From assembly GCA_014526335.1 (NCBI GenBank), contig JACTAT010000021.1:3667437-3731436 (forward strand): a stretch of 64,000 bases of DNA. The letters are read 5' to 3'. Made by a program: the position numbers and the translations under genes. Positions 60,401 through 64,000 of this stretch are shown here, in pieces. The first letter of the stretch is position 1; each line of letters opens with the position of its first letter. Under the pieces are notes generated by a model, which was not told the DNA's origin, made no database searches, and was given only the letters and a program-made list of their open reading frames with translations. This stretch comes from Chrysaora quinquecirrha. Lineage: Eukaryota > Cnidaria > Scyphozoa > Semaeostomeae > Pelagiidae.

Positions 60401-63400
60401 ATGCAAATAGTGAACGCAGCTTATTCAATATAAACTGTATAAATCTTATGCCTTTTTCAAATAAAACTACTTTCTATGCAAATAAATTTAGCTATACTTT
60501 CATGCACCTTGGGCCTCTAGACATACCCCTTTTTAGTTTGGGTGTTTAGAAGCAGTCATGGACATAATAGTTTTAGGGTATTTGATGTCTGGAGCTTTTT
60601 AGCAGAAAAAGTTTGACTTTTGATGTTTCGCCCGGTTTTTTCGCAATAATTGTTTTTACGGCAAGAGATTTGTCGCAGAAGAGAAATACAATTTTTAGCT
60701 GGCAATGCAAGGTTTGAAAAAGTGATGAATTGGGTACGCTGTAGACTGATTACCTGATTCGTAGTTATCGCTATTGAAATAAATTCTAGGGCGCTAAAAC
60801 TACAAATACAGTTTAAGCGACCTCGGTTGGGTATTAGTCTGGGCCTGATGAGCGACAACTGGGGCTCAAGTCATAAGTCTAGGTACGTTGGTCAACTTGC
60901 AACTAGTTTCTCCCTGGGGAAACCCGATTTTCCCTCATAGAAAGCCTTGAGGCCCCGGTCATTTACCTTTCAAAATCTTATTTACTTTTCAGTGGTGCTA
61001 TCGTGGTAAATGTATTAAGAAGCAGGCTCTCCCACAAGCTGTGGATGGTGGCTGGGGACCTTGGAGTCAATGGTCTTCTTGTTCTCGCACGTGTGGTGGT
61101 GGAGTGAGATTTCGAGAGCGACACTGTGACAACCCAGCGTAAGTTCTTACAGTTCTTGTCAGTCACTGTCTTTGTCGATTTGTTATCCCAGGGGCAAAGT
61201 AGTGAACCCTTGATTTGGTTGTAGAAGTGAGCGAACTATCATTTTTCTTCGACGCGTTGTTTTGATGCCAGCCAACTCTCATAAAGGGTATAAACACAAA
61301 GGCTCGGGCCAAGTCTACACGAGAACGGATCCAATTGGATTTGTACCCGAAAAATTGTTCACATTGGTTTCCCGTTTGCACTAGACTGAGGTGGAGACGC
61401 GCTGCTATCTGAGTTCACTTAGGGTAGCACTTCAGTGTATGTCTTGATTGCTTCCAATGCTTTCCTAGAATATATAGCTTTAGAATTGACTACATGGAAC
61501 GATATAGTATACAAAGTGTCGCACTTATTTTGTGTAGGCCTATGCCTATACTTTGTAGAAGGCTCCTGTCTTCTTGTCATCCGTTGTTTAAGCAGTCGAG
61601 CCTTGATGGGTTGGCAAAGTTATCAAACTTTGCCGTCGTCTACAAATTAAGGGATTTTATGAAAATGAAATAGTATTTATTAAAAGTAAAAAAGTTCCAG
61701 AAAAGGAATGCTTATTGCAGTTTAGGACCTGGCCTAATGACAAAACATTTTTCGTCAAACTTTGGGAATTTGCTTATTAAACAATGTTTGAATGCTTGTC
61801 CACGTCACAGAACAATGCTTGACTTACACAAATGTTCGACAAGCATTGTTAGCGACATGGCCAAACAGTAAAACATTTTTCTTGAAATCAAATTTCATAT
61901 GTTTGACAAACAATGTTTGATCGTTTGATGGAATAGGAAGATTTGATCTCGTACGTTTAAGTTGATCGTGACCACAATGAATAATTTCTGCTCGAATCTT
62001 GGCAAGAGTAGAGGAAATTACTTGATTAAATACCTCCTAGAGCAGATAAAGTGACTCTTGAAACCTTTCTTGCACTTTATTTTTCATTTTACGTGAATTT
62101 GAAGCAAAATTTGCTGCAACATCTCGCCCGAAATGACTGCAACTCTGGTCGTTGCACGTAGAGAGGATTCCCTTACTCAATGTATCTACCATTTTTCAGA
62201 AAAATGGTGCATCTGCCCAGACCTCTTTGAATGGTCTATTTTACGCAGATTTTCGTAAATTCTTTGCCAGATATAGATTTTGATCCAAATTATTTTTATA
62301 GTCCGCGAAATGGTGGCAAATACTGTCTTGGAATATACAAGAAGTACAACATGTGTAACAAGAAGGTGAATGTTAAAATAGTTATTGCCGTTTACTTTTA
62401 CGTGGATTTGTATTGGGTTTCGGATGGAGAATTGGTTTAAAAATTCATGAAATATCAGCCTTAGTATAACGGGAGACCTTGTACATAGATTTTTTTTATT
62501 TTTTAGACATGCCCTGCCAAGTCAATTGGATTCAGAGACTTGCAATGTCGCTATTACGCCATGCATGTTATACCAAACTACATCGACTCAAGAACAAGAG
62601 TAGAATCTGTTTATCTACCACGTAAGTCTCTATTTTAAATTGACTGTGCTTAGATCTTGCTCCTATGAATGATCTGAGTTGTTTCAGAGATATCATAATA
62701 CAGGGTGTTCCAAGAAAAAGGAACCGGATAAAGAAACCTCGTGCTGAATCCAAAATTAAATTTTTGAGCATGAAGTTTGGTACTCATGTTTTTGAAGGAA
62801 TAAGAATTATGCTGACATCAATTTATAATGCTTTAATTCATGGATAACAATAGGAAGAAACAAACTTTGGACAGAATTTTTTTAGTCAACACACAGAACA
62901 GTCAAATATGTACTTCTTCGAAAAAGCACAACTCTCCATCAACAATTTTGAAAACAATTTTGGCCGTCTAAATCAATTATTTTTCAGACCCTTGGCCTGA
63001 AATAACTAATGGTTGTAAAGTTATATAATACCCTTGCTGTAACTTATCCCAGCAACAGAAAATCCTCAATTGCATGAAATGTGCATACAGTTTGTGCAAG
63101 TGCTTTATTTATCAATATTCATTACAGCGTATTTTCGGGAAGATGAAATATAAAAACTTCTCCTTTTACTCACAAGAGTGTATATACACAGGAAGTATTA
63201 TGGCAAAATTTTATTGGCCTTGAAGCTTTTGTTCGCAAATGAAAACAAATTTCTAAAGAGGGTTCCTTTTTTCGGAACACCCTGTAATTATTGCAAGGAG
63301 CTACAGTGCGAGCACAGACCCTTTTACGCAGGTCCACGTTGGTTACTCTAGGCATCGATATTTCATACCCCTTCCTCTCAGAAGTAGCTACCTCCTTGTT

Positions 63401-63670
63401 CTTCGAATGCAAATGCGGTATGATTCTATACCAGATTCATTTGCATTCTTGTGAAGGTATCGTATTTTTAATAATTAGCCATTAATGTTTGAACAGAAGA
63501 ATTTAATCATCAGTCATTCAAAAAATTATTTCTCCAATTTAGACAAACCATGCGAGTTGCACTGTCGAAACCGGGGGTATTTCCATTCAATCAAAGTTTC
63601 AGAAGAAGTTATCGATGGAACCCCCTGTAGAGAAGGCAGCAACGATGTCTGTATCAGTGGAAAATGCGAG
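37480..63670 (+). CDS. ADAMTS: ADAMTS-family secreted metalloprotease gene (15 visible coding exons, 3' end outside window)
   Basis: Join of 37480-37588, 49416-49774, 51684-51852, 54070-54271, 55193-55276, 55561-55685, 56178-56221, 56798-56903, 57570-57716, 59408-59552, 60216-60332, 60993-61138, 62302-62365, 62507-62621 and 63543-63670, about 686 codons. Seen: signal peptide, propeptide, furin site RRQRR, reprolysin-type zinc site HELGHN-FGMEHD, Met-turn in IMSPS, disintegrin-like region, TSP1 repeat with [14 protein letters not shown], and the beginning of the Cys-rich domain. All borders have AG/GT signals and agreeing phases except exon 3 to exon 4. Known for the family: these enzymes are secreted, activated by furin-like proteases and cut extracellular-matrix proteins. 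By memory the catalytic domain most resembles vertebrate ADAMTS7/12 and 16/18, and the TSP1 end ADAMTS6/10; the orthology group is not settled. The spacer and any further TSP1 repeats lie beyond the window. Confidence 0.93.
37852..38250 (-). mobile_element. AAGGAACC-class MITE in ADAMTS intron 1
   Basis: TA-CACGCTTTTTTTATAAGGA, AAGGAACCTACATGTAGAAG, TTAAGGAACTCTTAGGAACT and a decayed right end CTTTATAAAAAAAAGCGTTT. Inverted sister of 28877-29265. Confidence 0.85.
38260..39090. other. ADAMTS intron 1, no feature recognised
   Basis: A CGAGGAGCTGCTCATG..AACAAAAGGATTTTTCGGG stretch near 38953-39030 resembles a decayed CGAGGGGC MITE. No exon is seen. Confidence 0.4.
39095..39217. mobile_element. 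CGAGGGGC MITE
   Basis: 123 bp, CGAGGGGCAATTCACTTCTT to CAGGGGTAAATGCCCCTCG, with GGAATCTCGTACGCC inside. Confidence 0.75.
39523..40451. mobile_element. AAGCAACT-class MITE interrupted by a 671-bp hairpin element
   Basis: TA-CACTTTTTGTTTCAATAAG and GTTGCTTATTAAAAAACAGTG-TA frame an interior matching 50584-50829 (GACTGGTACCCCCTAA; TTATTTTGGCTCTTTTCTG). The interior is split at AACATATC. Confidence 0.8.
39585..40255. mobile_element. CACGCTAGCG long hairpin element with 5-bp target duplication
   Basis: 671 bp. CACGCTAGCGAATCTATAAT at the left faces ATTATAGATTCGGTAGCGTG at the right. Both arms hold ~64-bp tandem units (GATAATCACTACTTGTGGTG; CAGTTTTGGCGTACTGTGG) in opposite orientation around a loop near 39850-39955. 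ATATC is present on both sides (39580-39584 and 40256-40260) but once in related empty sites. Trp/Gly-rich frames across it are artefacts. Confidence 0.88.
40460..41620. other. ADAMTS intron 1, mostly unique
   Basis: 40900-41240 carries the dispersed ACATGAGTCGTAGTTATTGC / TTGAATTGAATTGCTGGAC repeat and the AAATTTGCTGCACTTTCCCT phrase of the GACCTTTTCAAAGAGG family. No exon is seen. Confidence 0.45.
41624..41992. mobile_element. AAGGAACC-class MITE (GAGTTGAGGCTGGAG subtype), full length
   Basis: 369 bp, TA-CACGTTTTTTTTATAAGGA to TTCCTTATAAAAAAAAACGTG-TA, close to 31400 and 47825 throughout. Confidence 0.88.
42000..42470. repeat. (ATC)n array next to a MITE
   Basis: A degenerate ATC triplet array with a (GATCAT)n patch, starting within ten bases of the MITE end. 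Asp-, Ile- and Met-rich frames are artefacts. Confidence 0.92.
42480..45000. other. ADAMTS intron 1, no feature recognised
   Basis: About 2.5 kb of AT-rich DNA without a shared repeat or an exon-like frame. The phrase ACGTGTTTTGTAAGCAATGT near 43118-43137 and TTTTGTGACGTGGCC (43138) recall a CAATGTTTG-rich stretch at 61780-61930. Confidence 0.4.
45020..45800. repeat. Pyrimidine-rich strand, degenerate CCCTCTCA/CTAATAATCC array
   Basis: The + strand is strongly C/T-rich for ~780 bp, with recurring phrases such as CCTCTCTCCTACC, CTAATAATCAACCC, CCTCTCATTC and ACTCTAATATCC. It reads like an old minisatellite of ~30-60 bp units. Confidence 0.55.
46679..47051. mobile_element. AAGAATAT-class MITE, full length
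   Basis: 373 bp, TA-CACTCTTTTTTTTTATAAG to CTTATAAAAAAAGAGTG-TA. It is an inverted near-copy of 34250-34615. Confidence 0.88.
47132..47365. mobile_element. GACCTTTTCAAAGAGG family, left part
   Basis: AATAGACCTTTTCAAAGAGG, CCTGGGTCGGGCGCGATATT, TCTGGAAAATGG and an AAATTTTGCTTCAAATTCAC interior. The second terminus is missing. Relatives lie at 54292, 56350, 56620, 59040 and 62100. Confidence 0.7.
47710..48496. mobile_element. GGATTCTTGGCTAAATTTT family element, interrupted by a MITE
   Basis: Relative of 32338-32690: GGGTTCTTGGCCAAATTTTG, AACATATTCAAAATGGTACC and GACTAATTTCTACC. It contains many CCCTTGGCTAGAC phrases and the 47825-48162 MITE. Confidence 0.7.
47825..48162. mobile_element. AAGGAACC-class MITE, nested at a TA
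   Basis: 338 bp. The host reads ...CCCTTGGCTA before and TAGACTAATTTC after, while uninterrupted host phrases read TTGGCTAGAC. This shows a TA duplication directly. Confidence 0.9.
48720..49130. repeat. ~180-bp diverged tandem, about 2.5 units
   Basis: TTTCCTTTCCTCTTCTCATA + CCCTAATTTAGGCCCAGAC (48740), then TTTCCTCTTCCTTTTCTCAT + GGGCCAGACAAAG (48896), then CCCTAATTTAGGCCCAC (49092). It lies just before ADAMTS exon 2. Confidence 0.6.
49416..49774 (+). CDS. ADAMTS: ADAMTS exon 2: propeptide, N-terminal part
   Basis: 359 nt, entering in phase 1 and leaving in phase 0, between TTTTATTGCAG and TTG/GTAAGT. It encodes [18 protein letters not shown] and continues to [20 protein letters not shown] followed by ISNCEGL. 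The pattern of a Cys, then YQGHI, then S.VA.S.C.GL is the standard reprolysin/ADAMTS propeptide core. Three N-glycosylation sequons (NTS, NST, NLT) are visible. This is the largest coding exon in the window. Confidence 0.92.
49850..49975. repeat. (TTG)n microsatellite in ADAMTS intron 2
   Basis: TTG triplets with TTTTTG and TAG interruptions. A shorter run is at 50185-50220. Confidence 0.9.
50255..50498. mobile_element. AAGCAACT-class MITE, short form
   Basis: CAACTGGACTTTTGGTCCAG, CCCTCAAAGTTGCTTAAGAT, TTGTTCCCCCTAAAAATTC and CAGTTGCTTATTACAAAAAA, ending GTG-TA. Same subtype as 50584 and the host at 39523. Left end decayed. Confidence 0.8.
50584..50829. mobile_element. AAGCAACT-class MITE, short form (246 bp)
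   Basis: TA-CACTTTTTTTTCAATAG to GTTGCTTATTAAAAAAAAAG, then AGTG-TA. Direct neighbour of 50255-50498 in the same orientation. Confidence 0.85.
51201..51562. mobile_element. AAGAAACT-class MITE in ADAMTS intron 2
   Basis: 362 bp, TA-CACGTAATTTTTTTATAAG to CTTATAAAAAAATACGTG-TA, with AAGAAACTCTTTATAAGAAA and AAGAAACTCCAGTACTGG. It ends about 120 bp before ADAMTS exon 3. Confidence 0.88.
51684..51852 (+). CDS. ADAMTS: ADAMTS exon 3: propeptide, middle part with probable cysteine switch
   Basis: 169 nt, phase 0 to phase 1, between GTTTTCTTTTAG and TTTCAG/GTAATA. It encodes [17 protein letters not shown], matching the family G.....G..YFIEP element, then [13 protein letters not shown] and finally QLTCGIS. 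The Cys in TCG sits where ADAMTS propeptides carry the Cys that holds the catalytic zinc in the zymogen (family knowledge). Phase 1 at the end does not fit the open frame of exon 4. Confidence 0.9.
51860..52765. other. ADAMTS intron 3, unique part
   Basis: I searched this stretch for the missing micro-exon between exons 3 and 4 and found no candidate with both good borders and the right phase. Confidence 0.4.
52768..53088. mobile_element. AAGGCCTGGCTAAACTAGGA element, complete TIRs
   Basis: 321 bp. AAGGCCTGGCTAAACTAGGA at the left faces TCCTAGTTTAGCCAGGCCTT at the right, at least 20 bp perfect. It is the best-preserved copy of the family at 2105 and 15663. Confidence 0.88.
53205..53720. mobile_element. 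AAGGAACC-class relative carrying an inserted CAATCATGG element
   Basis: TA-CACGCTTTTATTTTATGA at the left. After the insertion come CAATTACAGTTCAAAAAATT, CCTTAATAGTTCTTAAATCT and GTGAGCGAAGCTGAAACTAT, matching 28877-29265 (AGTTCAAAAAGTTACTTAGA; GTGAACAAAGCTCGAG). The right end is lost. Confidence 0.6.
53227..53485. mobile_element. CAATCATGGACAAAAT TIR MITE
   Basis: 259 bp. CAATCATGGACAAAATATGT at the left faces ATTTTGTCCATGATTG at the right. CATTGAAGTGGGGGAGGGG and the near-inverted CCCCCCTCTCCCATTCAATG form an inner inverted pair. Confidence 0.8.
53797..53893. mobile_element. CGTAAATGCCCTAATAAACG short MITE
   Basis: 97 bp. CGTAAATGCCCTAATAAACG and GGCGTTTAATAGAGCATTTA are inverted, with an inner GGGGGGGGCGTTTATTAG. 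Confidence 0.75.
54070..54271 (+). CDS. ADAMTS: ADAMTS exon 4: furin site and start of catalytic domain
   Basis: The acceptor is TCTGTCTTTTAG and the donor is ATG/GTAGGT. The open frame uses one leading base followed by 67 codons. It is rich in Arg/Lys and contains RRQRR at 54146-54160, directly before [16 protein letters not shown], the typical first residues of an ADAMTS protease domain, and then [16 protein letters not shown]. This is a clear furin/proprotein-convertase site. The entering phase (2) does not match exon 3 (phase 1), and the other two frames from this acceptor hit stops within 22 codons. One N-glycosylation sequon (NVT) lies before the cleavage site. Confidence 0.9.
54292..54873. 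mobile_element. GACCTTTTCAAAGAGG family, both ends present, ADAMTS intron 4
   Basis: AAGGCCTGGTTCGGCGCGAC + TTTTTCTGGAAAATGGCGGA at the left and CCATTTTCCAGAAAAACGTC + GCGCCGACCCAGACCTC at the right are long inverted repeats. Near the right end a ~42-bp unit (GAGAGAATTCC/GAGAGGATTCC..CAATCC.GGTCGCTGTAT) repeats about three times. Confidence 0.8.
55193..55276 (+). CDS. ADAMTS: ADAMTS exon 5: catalytic domain
   Basis: 84 nt, phase 0 at both ends, between TTTCTTCTCTAG and CCG/GTAAGC. It encodes [20 protein letters not shown] followed by LFILDTEP. This is the helix and beta-strand segment after the first protease strand in ADAMTS enzymes, which usually reads A.L..D.S.G..INI...R...L. The small exon and strict phases match the fragmented structure of this gene. 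Confidence 0.93.
55561..55685 (+). CDS. ADAMTS: ADAMTS exon 6: catalytic domain
   Basis: 125 nt, phase 0 to phase 2, between TTTTTTATTAG and ACAAG/GTACTG. It encodes [20 protein letters not shown], then [21 protein letters not shown]. The segments I.HHAD.TL..FC.W...IN and HHD.AVLLTR are typical of ADAMTS proteases, and the Cys is a conserved disulphide position in the family. Confidence 0.94.
55734..56077. mobile_element. CTGAACATTTTC family element, complete, ADAMTS intron 6
   Basis: 344 bp. GCTTAGGCCCTGGACAAATT and GCCTATGGCCTAAAGC are imperfect inverted ends with CAGTGAAAAATCCAGTTCAT, GTTCAGTTCATTTGGCCA and CAGTTCATTTGCC inside. Sister of 28729-29486. Confidence 0.8.
56178..56221 (+). CDS. 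ADAMTS: ADAMTS exon 7: catalytic domain, micro-exon of 44 nt
   Basis: 44 nt, phase 2 to phase 1, between TTCTCTATTTCTAG and G/GTTCGT. It encodes [16 protein letters not shown], the family segment .D.C...N.PC.TLG with two Cys. It is placed between exons 6 and 8 by phase and by the order of conserved family motifs. Confidence 0.92.
56305..56475. mobile_element. GACCTTTTCAAAGAGG family, right end
   Basis: GGAGAGGATTCCTTACTCAA, CCATTTTCCAGAAAAGGTCG and CAGACCTCTTTGAAAAGGTC, then TATTG. A left-type end (AATAGAGCTTTTGAAAGAGG) follows at 56624-56690. Confidence 0.7.
56798..56903 (+). CDS. ADAMTS: ADAMTS exon 8: first half of the zinc-binding site
   Basis: 106 nt, phase 1 to phase 2, between GCTTATCTACAG and CACAA/GTACGT. 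It encodes [20 protein letters not shown], then [21 protein letters not shown] (56887-56901) supplies two zinc-binding His and the catalytic Glu. The last codon, the Asn of HELGHN, is completed by the first base of exon 9. Confidence 0.96.
56920..57565. other. ADAMTS intron 8, no feature recognised
   Basis: AT-rich. The 100-residue frame at its start has no family resemblance and no coding-like borders. Confidence 0.45.
57570..57716 (+). CDS. ADAMTS: ADAMTS exon 9: second half of zinc site and Met-turn
   Basis: 147 nt, phase 2 at both ends, between GGCATTCTAG and TTATT/GTAAGT. It begins [19 protein letters not shown], giving the third zinc His (57583-57585) and the Asp typical of reprolysins. 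RYIMSPS follows, with the Met-turn Met at 57637, then [14 protein letters not shown], the last helix of the protease domain. All catalytic residues of HExxHxxGxxHD and the Met-turn are intact, so the enzyme is predicted to be active. Confidence 0.96.
57720..58680. other. ADAMTS intron 9, first part, no feature recognised
   Basis: AT-rich. No repeat family from this window is recognised. Confidence 0.4.
58681..59023. mobile_element. AAGAACAT-class MITE in ADAMTS intron 9
   Basis: GCGTTTTTTATAAGAACAAA to GTTCTTATAAAAAGTG-TA, with AAGAACATGCTAAGAACATT and AAGAACATGTTAAGAACATT inside. At the right end 58977-58982 pairs with 59007-59012 over a 24-nt loop. The CAC at the left has decayed. Half copy at 15295. 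Confidence 0.82.
59040..59160. mobile_element. GACCTTTTCAAAGAGG family, right end
   Basis: GGAGAGGATTCCCTTACTCA, CCATTTTCCAGAAAAATGTC and GGTCTCTTTGAAAAGGTCTA. It directly abuts the AAGAACAT MITE. Confidence 0.7.
59408..59552 (+). CDS. ADAMTS: ADAMTS exon 10: end of protease and start of disintegrin-like domain
   Basis: 145 nt, phase 2 to phase 0, between TTTCTCTTGTAG and CAATGG/GTCAGT. It encodes [20 protein letters not shown] and then [20 protein letters not shown], ending VCHVQW. The string G.CLDD.P followed by PGV.YD...QC....G is the family boundary between catalytic and disintegrin-like modules. The donor is less typical (GTCAGT), but both flanking exons agree with it in phase. Confidence 0.93.
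59740..60095. repeat. ~28-bp minisatellite in ADAMTS intron 10
   Basis: About twelve degenerate copies of TCATTTCATGCTGTATTCGT + CAGCATGT. The long frames rich in SACSFH-type words are repeat shadows. Confidence 0.9.
60216..60332 (+). CDS. ADAMTS: ADAMTS exon 11: disintegrin-like domain
   Basis: 117 nt, phase 0 at both ends, between AATATTTCAG and GGACAC/GTGAGT. It encodes [20 protein letters not shown], then [19 protein letters not shown]. The pattern C..LWC........C......AADGT.C is diagnostic of the ADAMTS disintegrin-like module. Confidence 0.94.
60993..61138 (+). CDS. ADAMTS: ADAMTS exon 12: end of disintegrin-like domain and TSP1 repeat
   Basis: 146 nt, phase 0 to phase 2, between TTTACTTTTCAG and CCCAGC/GTAAGT. 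It encodes [20 protein letters not shown], then [20 protein letters not shown], then RERHCDNPA. The WxxWxxC motif is a C-mannosylation signal, and CSRTCGGG is an O-fucosylation-type site in known TSP1 repeats. This is the central TSP1 repeat found in all ADAMTS proteins. Confidence 0.96.
61140..62300. other. ADAMTS intron 12
   Basis: The only recognised elements are a CAATGTTTG-rich stretch (61780-61930) and a GACCTTTTCAAAGAGG-family right end at about 62090-62240 (GAGAGGATTCCCTTACTCAA; CAGACCTCTTTGAATGGTC). Confidence 0.5.
62302..62365 (+). CDS. ADAMTS: ADAMTS exon 13: end of TSP1 repeat
   Basis: 64 nt, phase 2 to phase 0, between TATTTTTATAG and AAGAAG/GTGAAT. It encodes [20 protein letters not shown] and one more K. 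The string GGKYC.G....Y..C is the C-terminal part of the ADAMTS TSP1 repeat, and the closing Cys pair continues into exon 14. Confidence 0.95.
62507..62621 (+). CDS. ADAMTS: ADAMTS exon 14: start of cysteine-rich domain
   Basis: 115 nt, phase 0 to phase 1, between a T-rich tract ending TTTTTTAG and CCAC/GTAAGT. It encodes [20 protein letters not shown], then [18 protein letters not shown]. The pattern CP.....FR..QC follows the TSP1 repeat in ADAMTS proteins and starts the Cys-rich module. Confidence 0.94.
62701..63284. mobile_element. CAGGGTGTTCC TIR element with TA target, ADAMTS intron 14
   Basis: 584 bp. TA-CAGGGTGTTCCAAGAAAAAG at the left and CTTTTTTCGGAACACCCTG-TA at the right give inverted repeats of ~25 bp with few mismatches, extended by GGAACC/GGTTCC. 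The TA duplication and size point to a non-autonomous Tc1/mariner-type element. No transposase frame. Confidence 0.85.
63543..63670 (+). CDS. ADAMTS: ADAMTS exon 15: cysteine-rich domain
   Basis: 128 nt, entering in phase 1 and leaving in phase 0, between TCTCCAATTTAG and TGCGAG/GTAAAG. It encodes [20 protein letters not shown], then [20 protein letters not shown] and KCE. The motifs PCEL.C, VIDGTPC and DVCI.GKC are conserved in ADAMTS Cys-rich modules. This is the last coding exon in the window. The intron after it contains a GGTAT array. Confidence 0.95.
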
Positions 63671-63734
63671 GTAAAGTTTTTTAGTAAAGTTTTGTTCAAA
63701 ATACTTCATTCAGATACTGTAAAATACTAAAAAG

Positions 63735-64000
63735 CTGGTAAGGTATTGTATGGTATGGTAAGGTATTGTATGGTATGGTATGGTATGGTATGGTACCTTA
63801 TAGTATGGTGTGGTATGGTCTGGTATCAGGTTTCATTGTATGGTATTGTATTGTATGGTATGGTTGGTATGGTATGGTATGGTATGGTATGATCTGTTAT
63901 GATTTAACATAATATGGTATGGTAATGTATGTATAATGTAGTATGGTTTTAGGTATGGTGTGGTATGATATAAGTATGATATGATATGGTATGGTTTGGT
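63735..64000. repeat. (GGTAT)n satellite, runs off the window
   Basis: A pentanucleotide GGTAT array with interruptions, starting about 65 bp after the exon 15 donor and continuing to the edge. Confidence 0.95.

Overview
The window looks like animal nuclear DNA. It is intron-rich and AT-rich, exon borders follow GT/AG, and it is packed with small non-autonomous DNA transposons, minisatellites and (ATC)n arrays. There are no operons, rRNA genes or CRISPR arrays. A marine invertebrate, perhaps an anthozoan cnidarian, would fit, but that is inference from general style; no sequence seen here fixes the taxon.

One protein-coding gene is well supported: an ADAMTS-family secreted zinc metalloprotease on the + strand. 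Its first coding exon (signal peptide) is at 37480-37588. After an 11.8-kb first intron, fourteen more exons follow from 49416 to 63670. They encode the propeptide with a probable cysteine switch, a furin site (RRQRR before S), the catalytic domain (HELGHN / FGMEHD split by an intron, plus a Met-turn), the disintegrin-like region, a thrombospondin type-1 repeat and the start of the cysteine-rich region. The gene runs off the right edge. All visible intron phases agree except exon 3 to exon 4, where a micro-exon or frameshift must be hidden.

The first 37 kb hold no gene I can support, only one doubtful minus-strand peptide near 35.6-35.8 kb. Instead they hold layers of repeats: a TTG array (6.2 kb), a ~22-bp minisatellite (7.3-8.1 kb), a GTACAGTGG array split by a TIR element (13.3-14.7 kb), a ~50-bp minisatellite (18.2-19.3 kb), ATC arrays (21.2, 23.5, 27.9, 33.4 and 42.0 kb), an ACATTACTGCA array (25.7-27.0 kb), a tRNA-derived SINE (29.8-30.2 kb) and a ~120-bp degenerate tandem (36.5-37.1 kb) just upstream of the first coding exon.

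The most unusual signal is a group of about twenty MITEs of ~140-390 bp. They share ends of the form TA-CAC..TTTTTTATAAG / CTTATAAAAAA..GTG-TA and carry a family-specific word (AAGGAACY, AAGAAACT, AAGAATAT, AAGAACAT, AAGCAACT, AAGGAATT). The word is repeated at the ends and internally, and it pairs with its own reverse complement across a roughly conserved 21-24-nt loop. The stem sequence changes between families while pairing and part of the loop are kept, which looks like compensatory covariation in transposon termini. Several copies are nested inside other elements, and these nests give clean target-site evidence.
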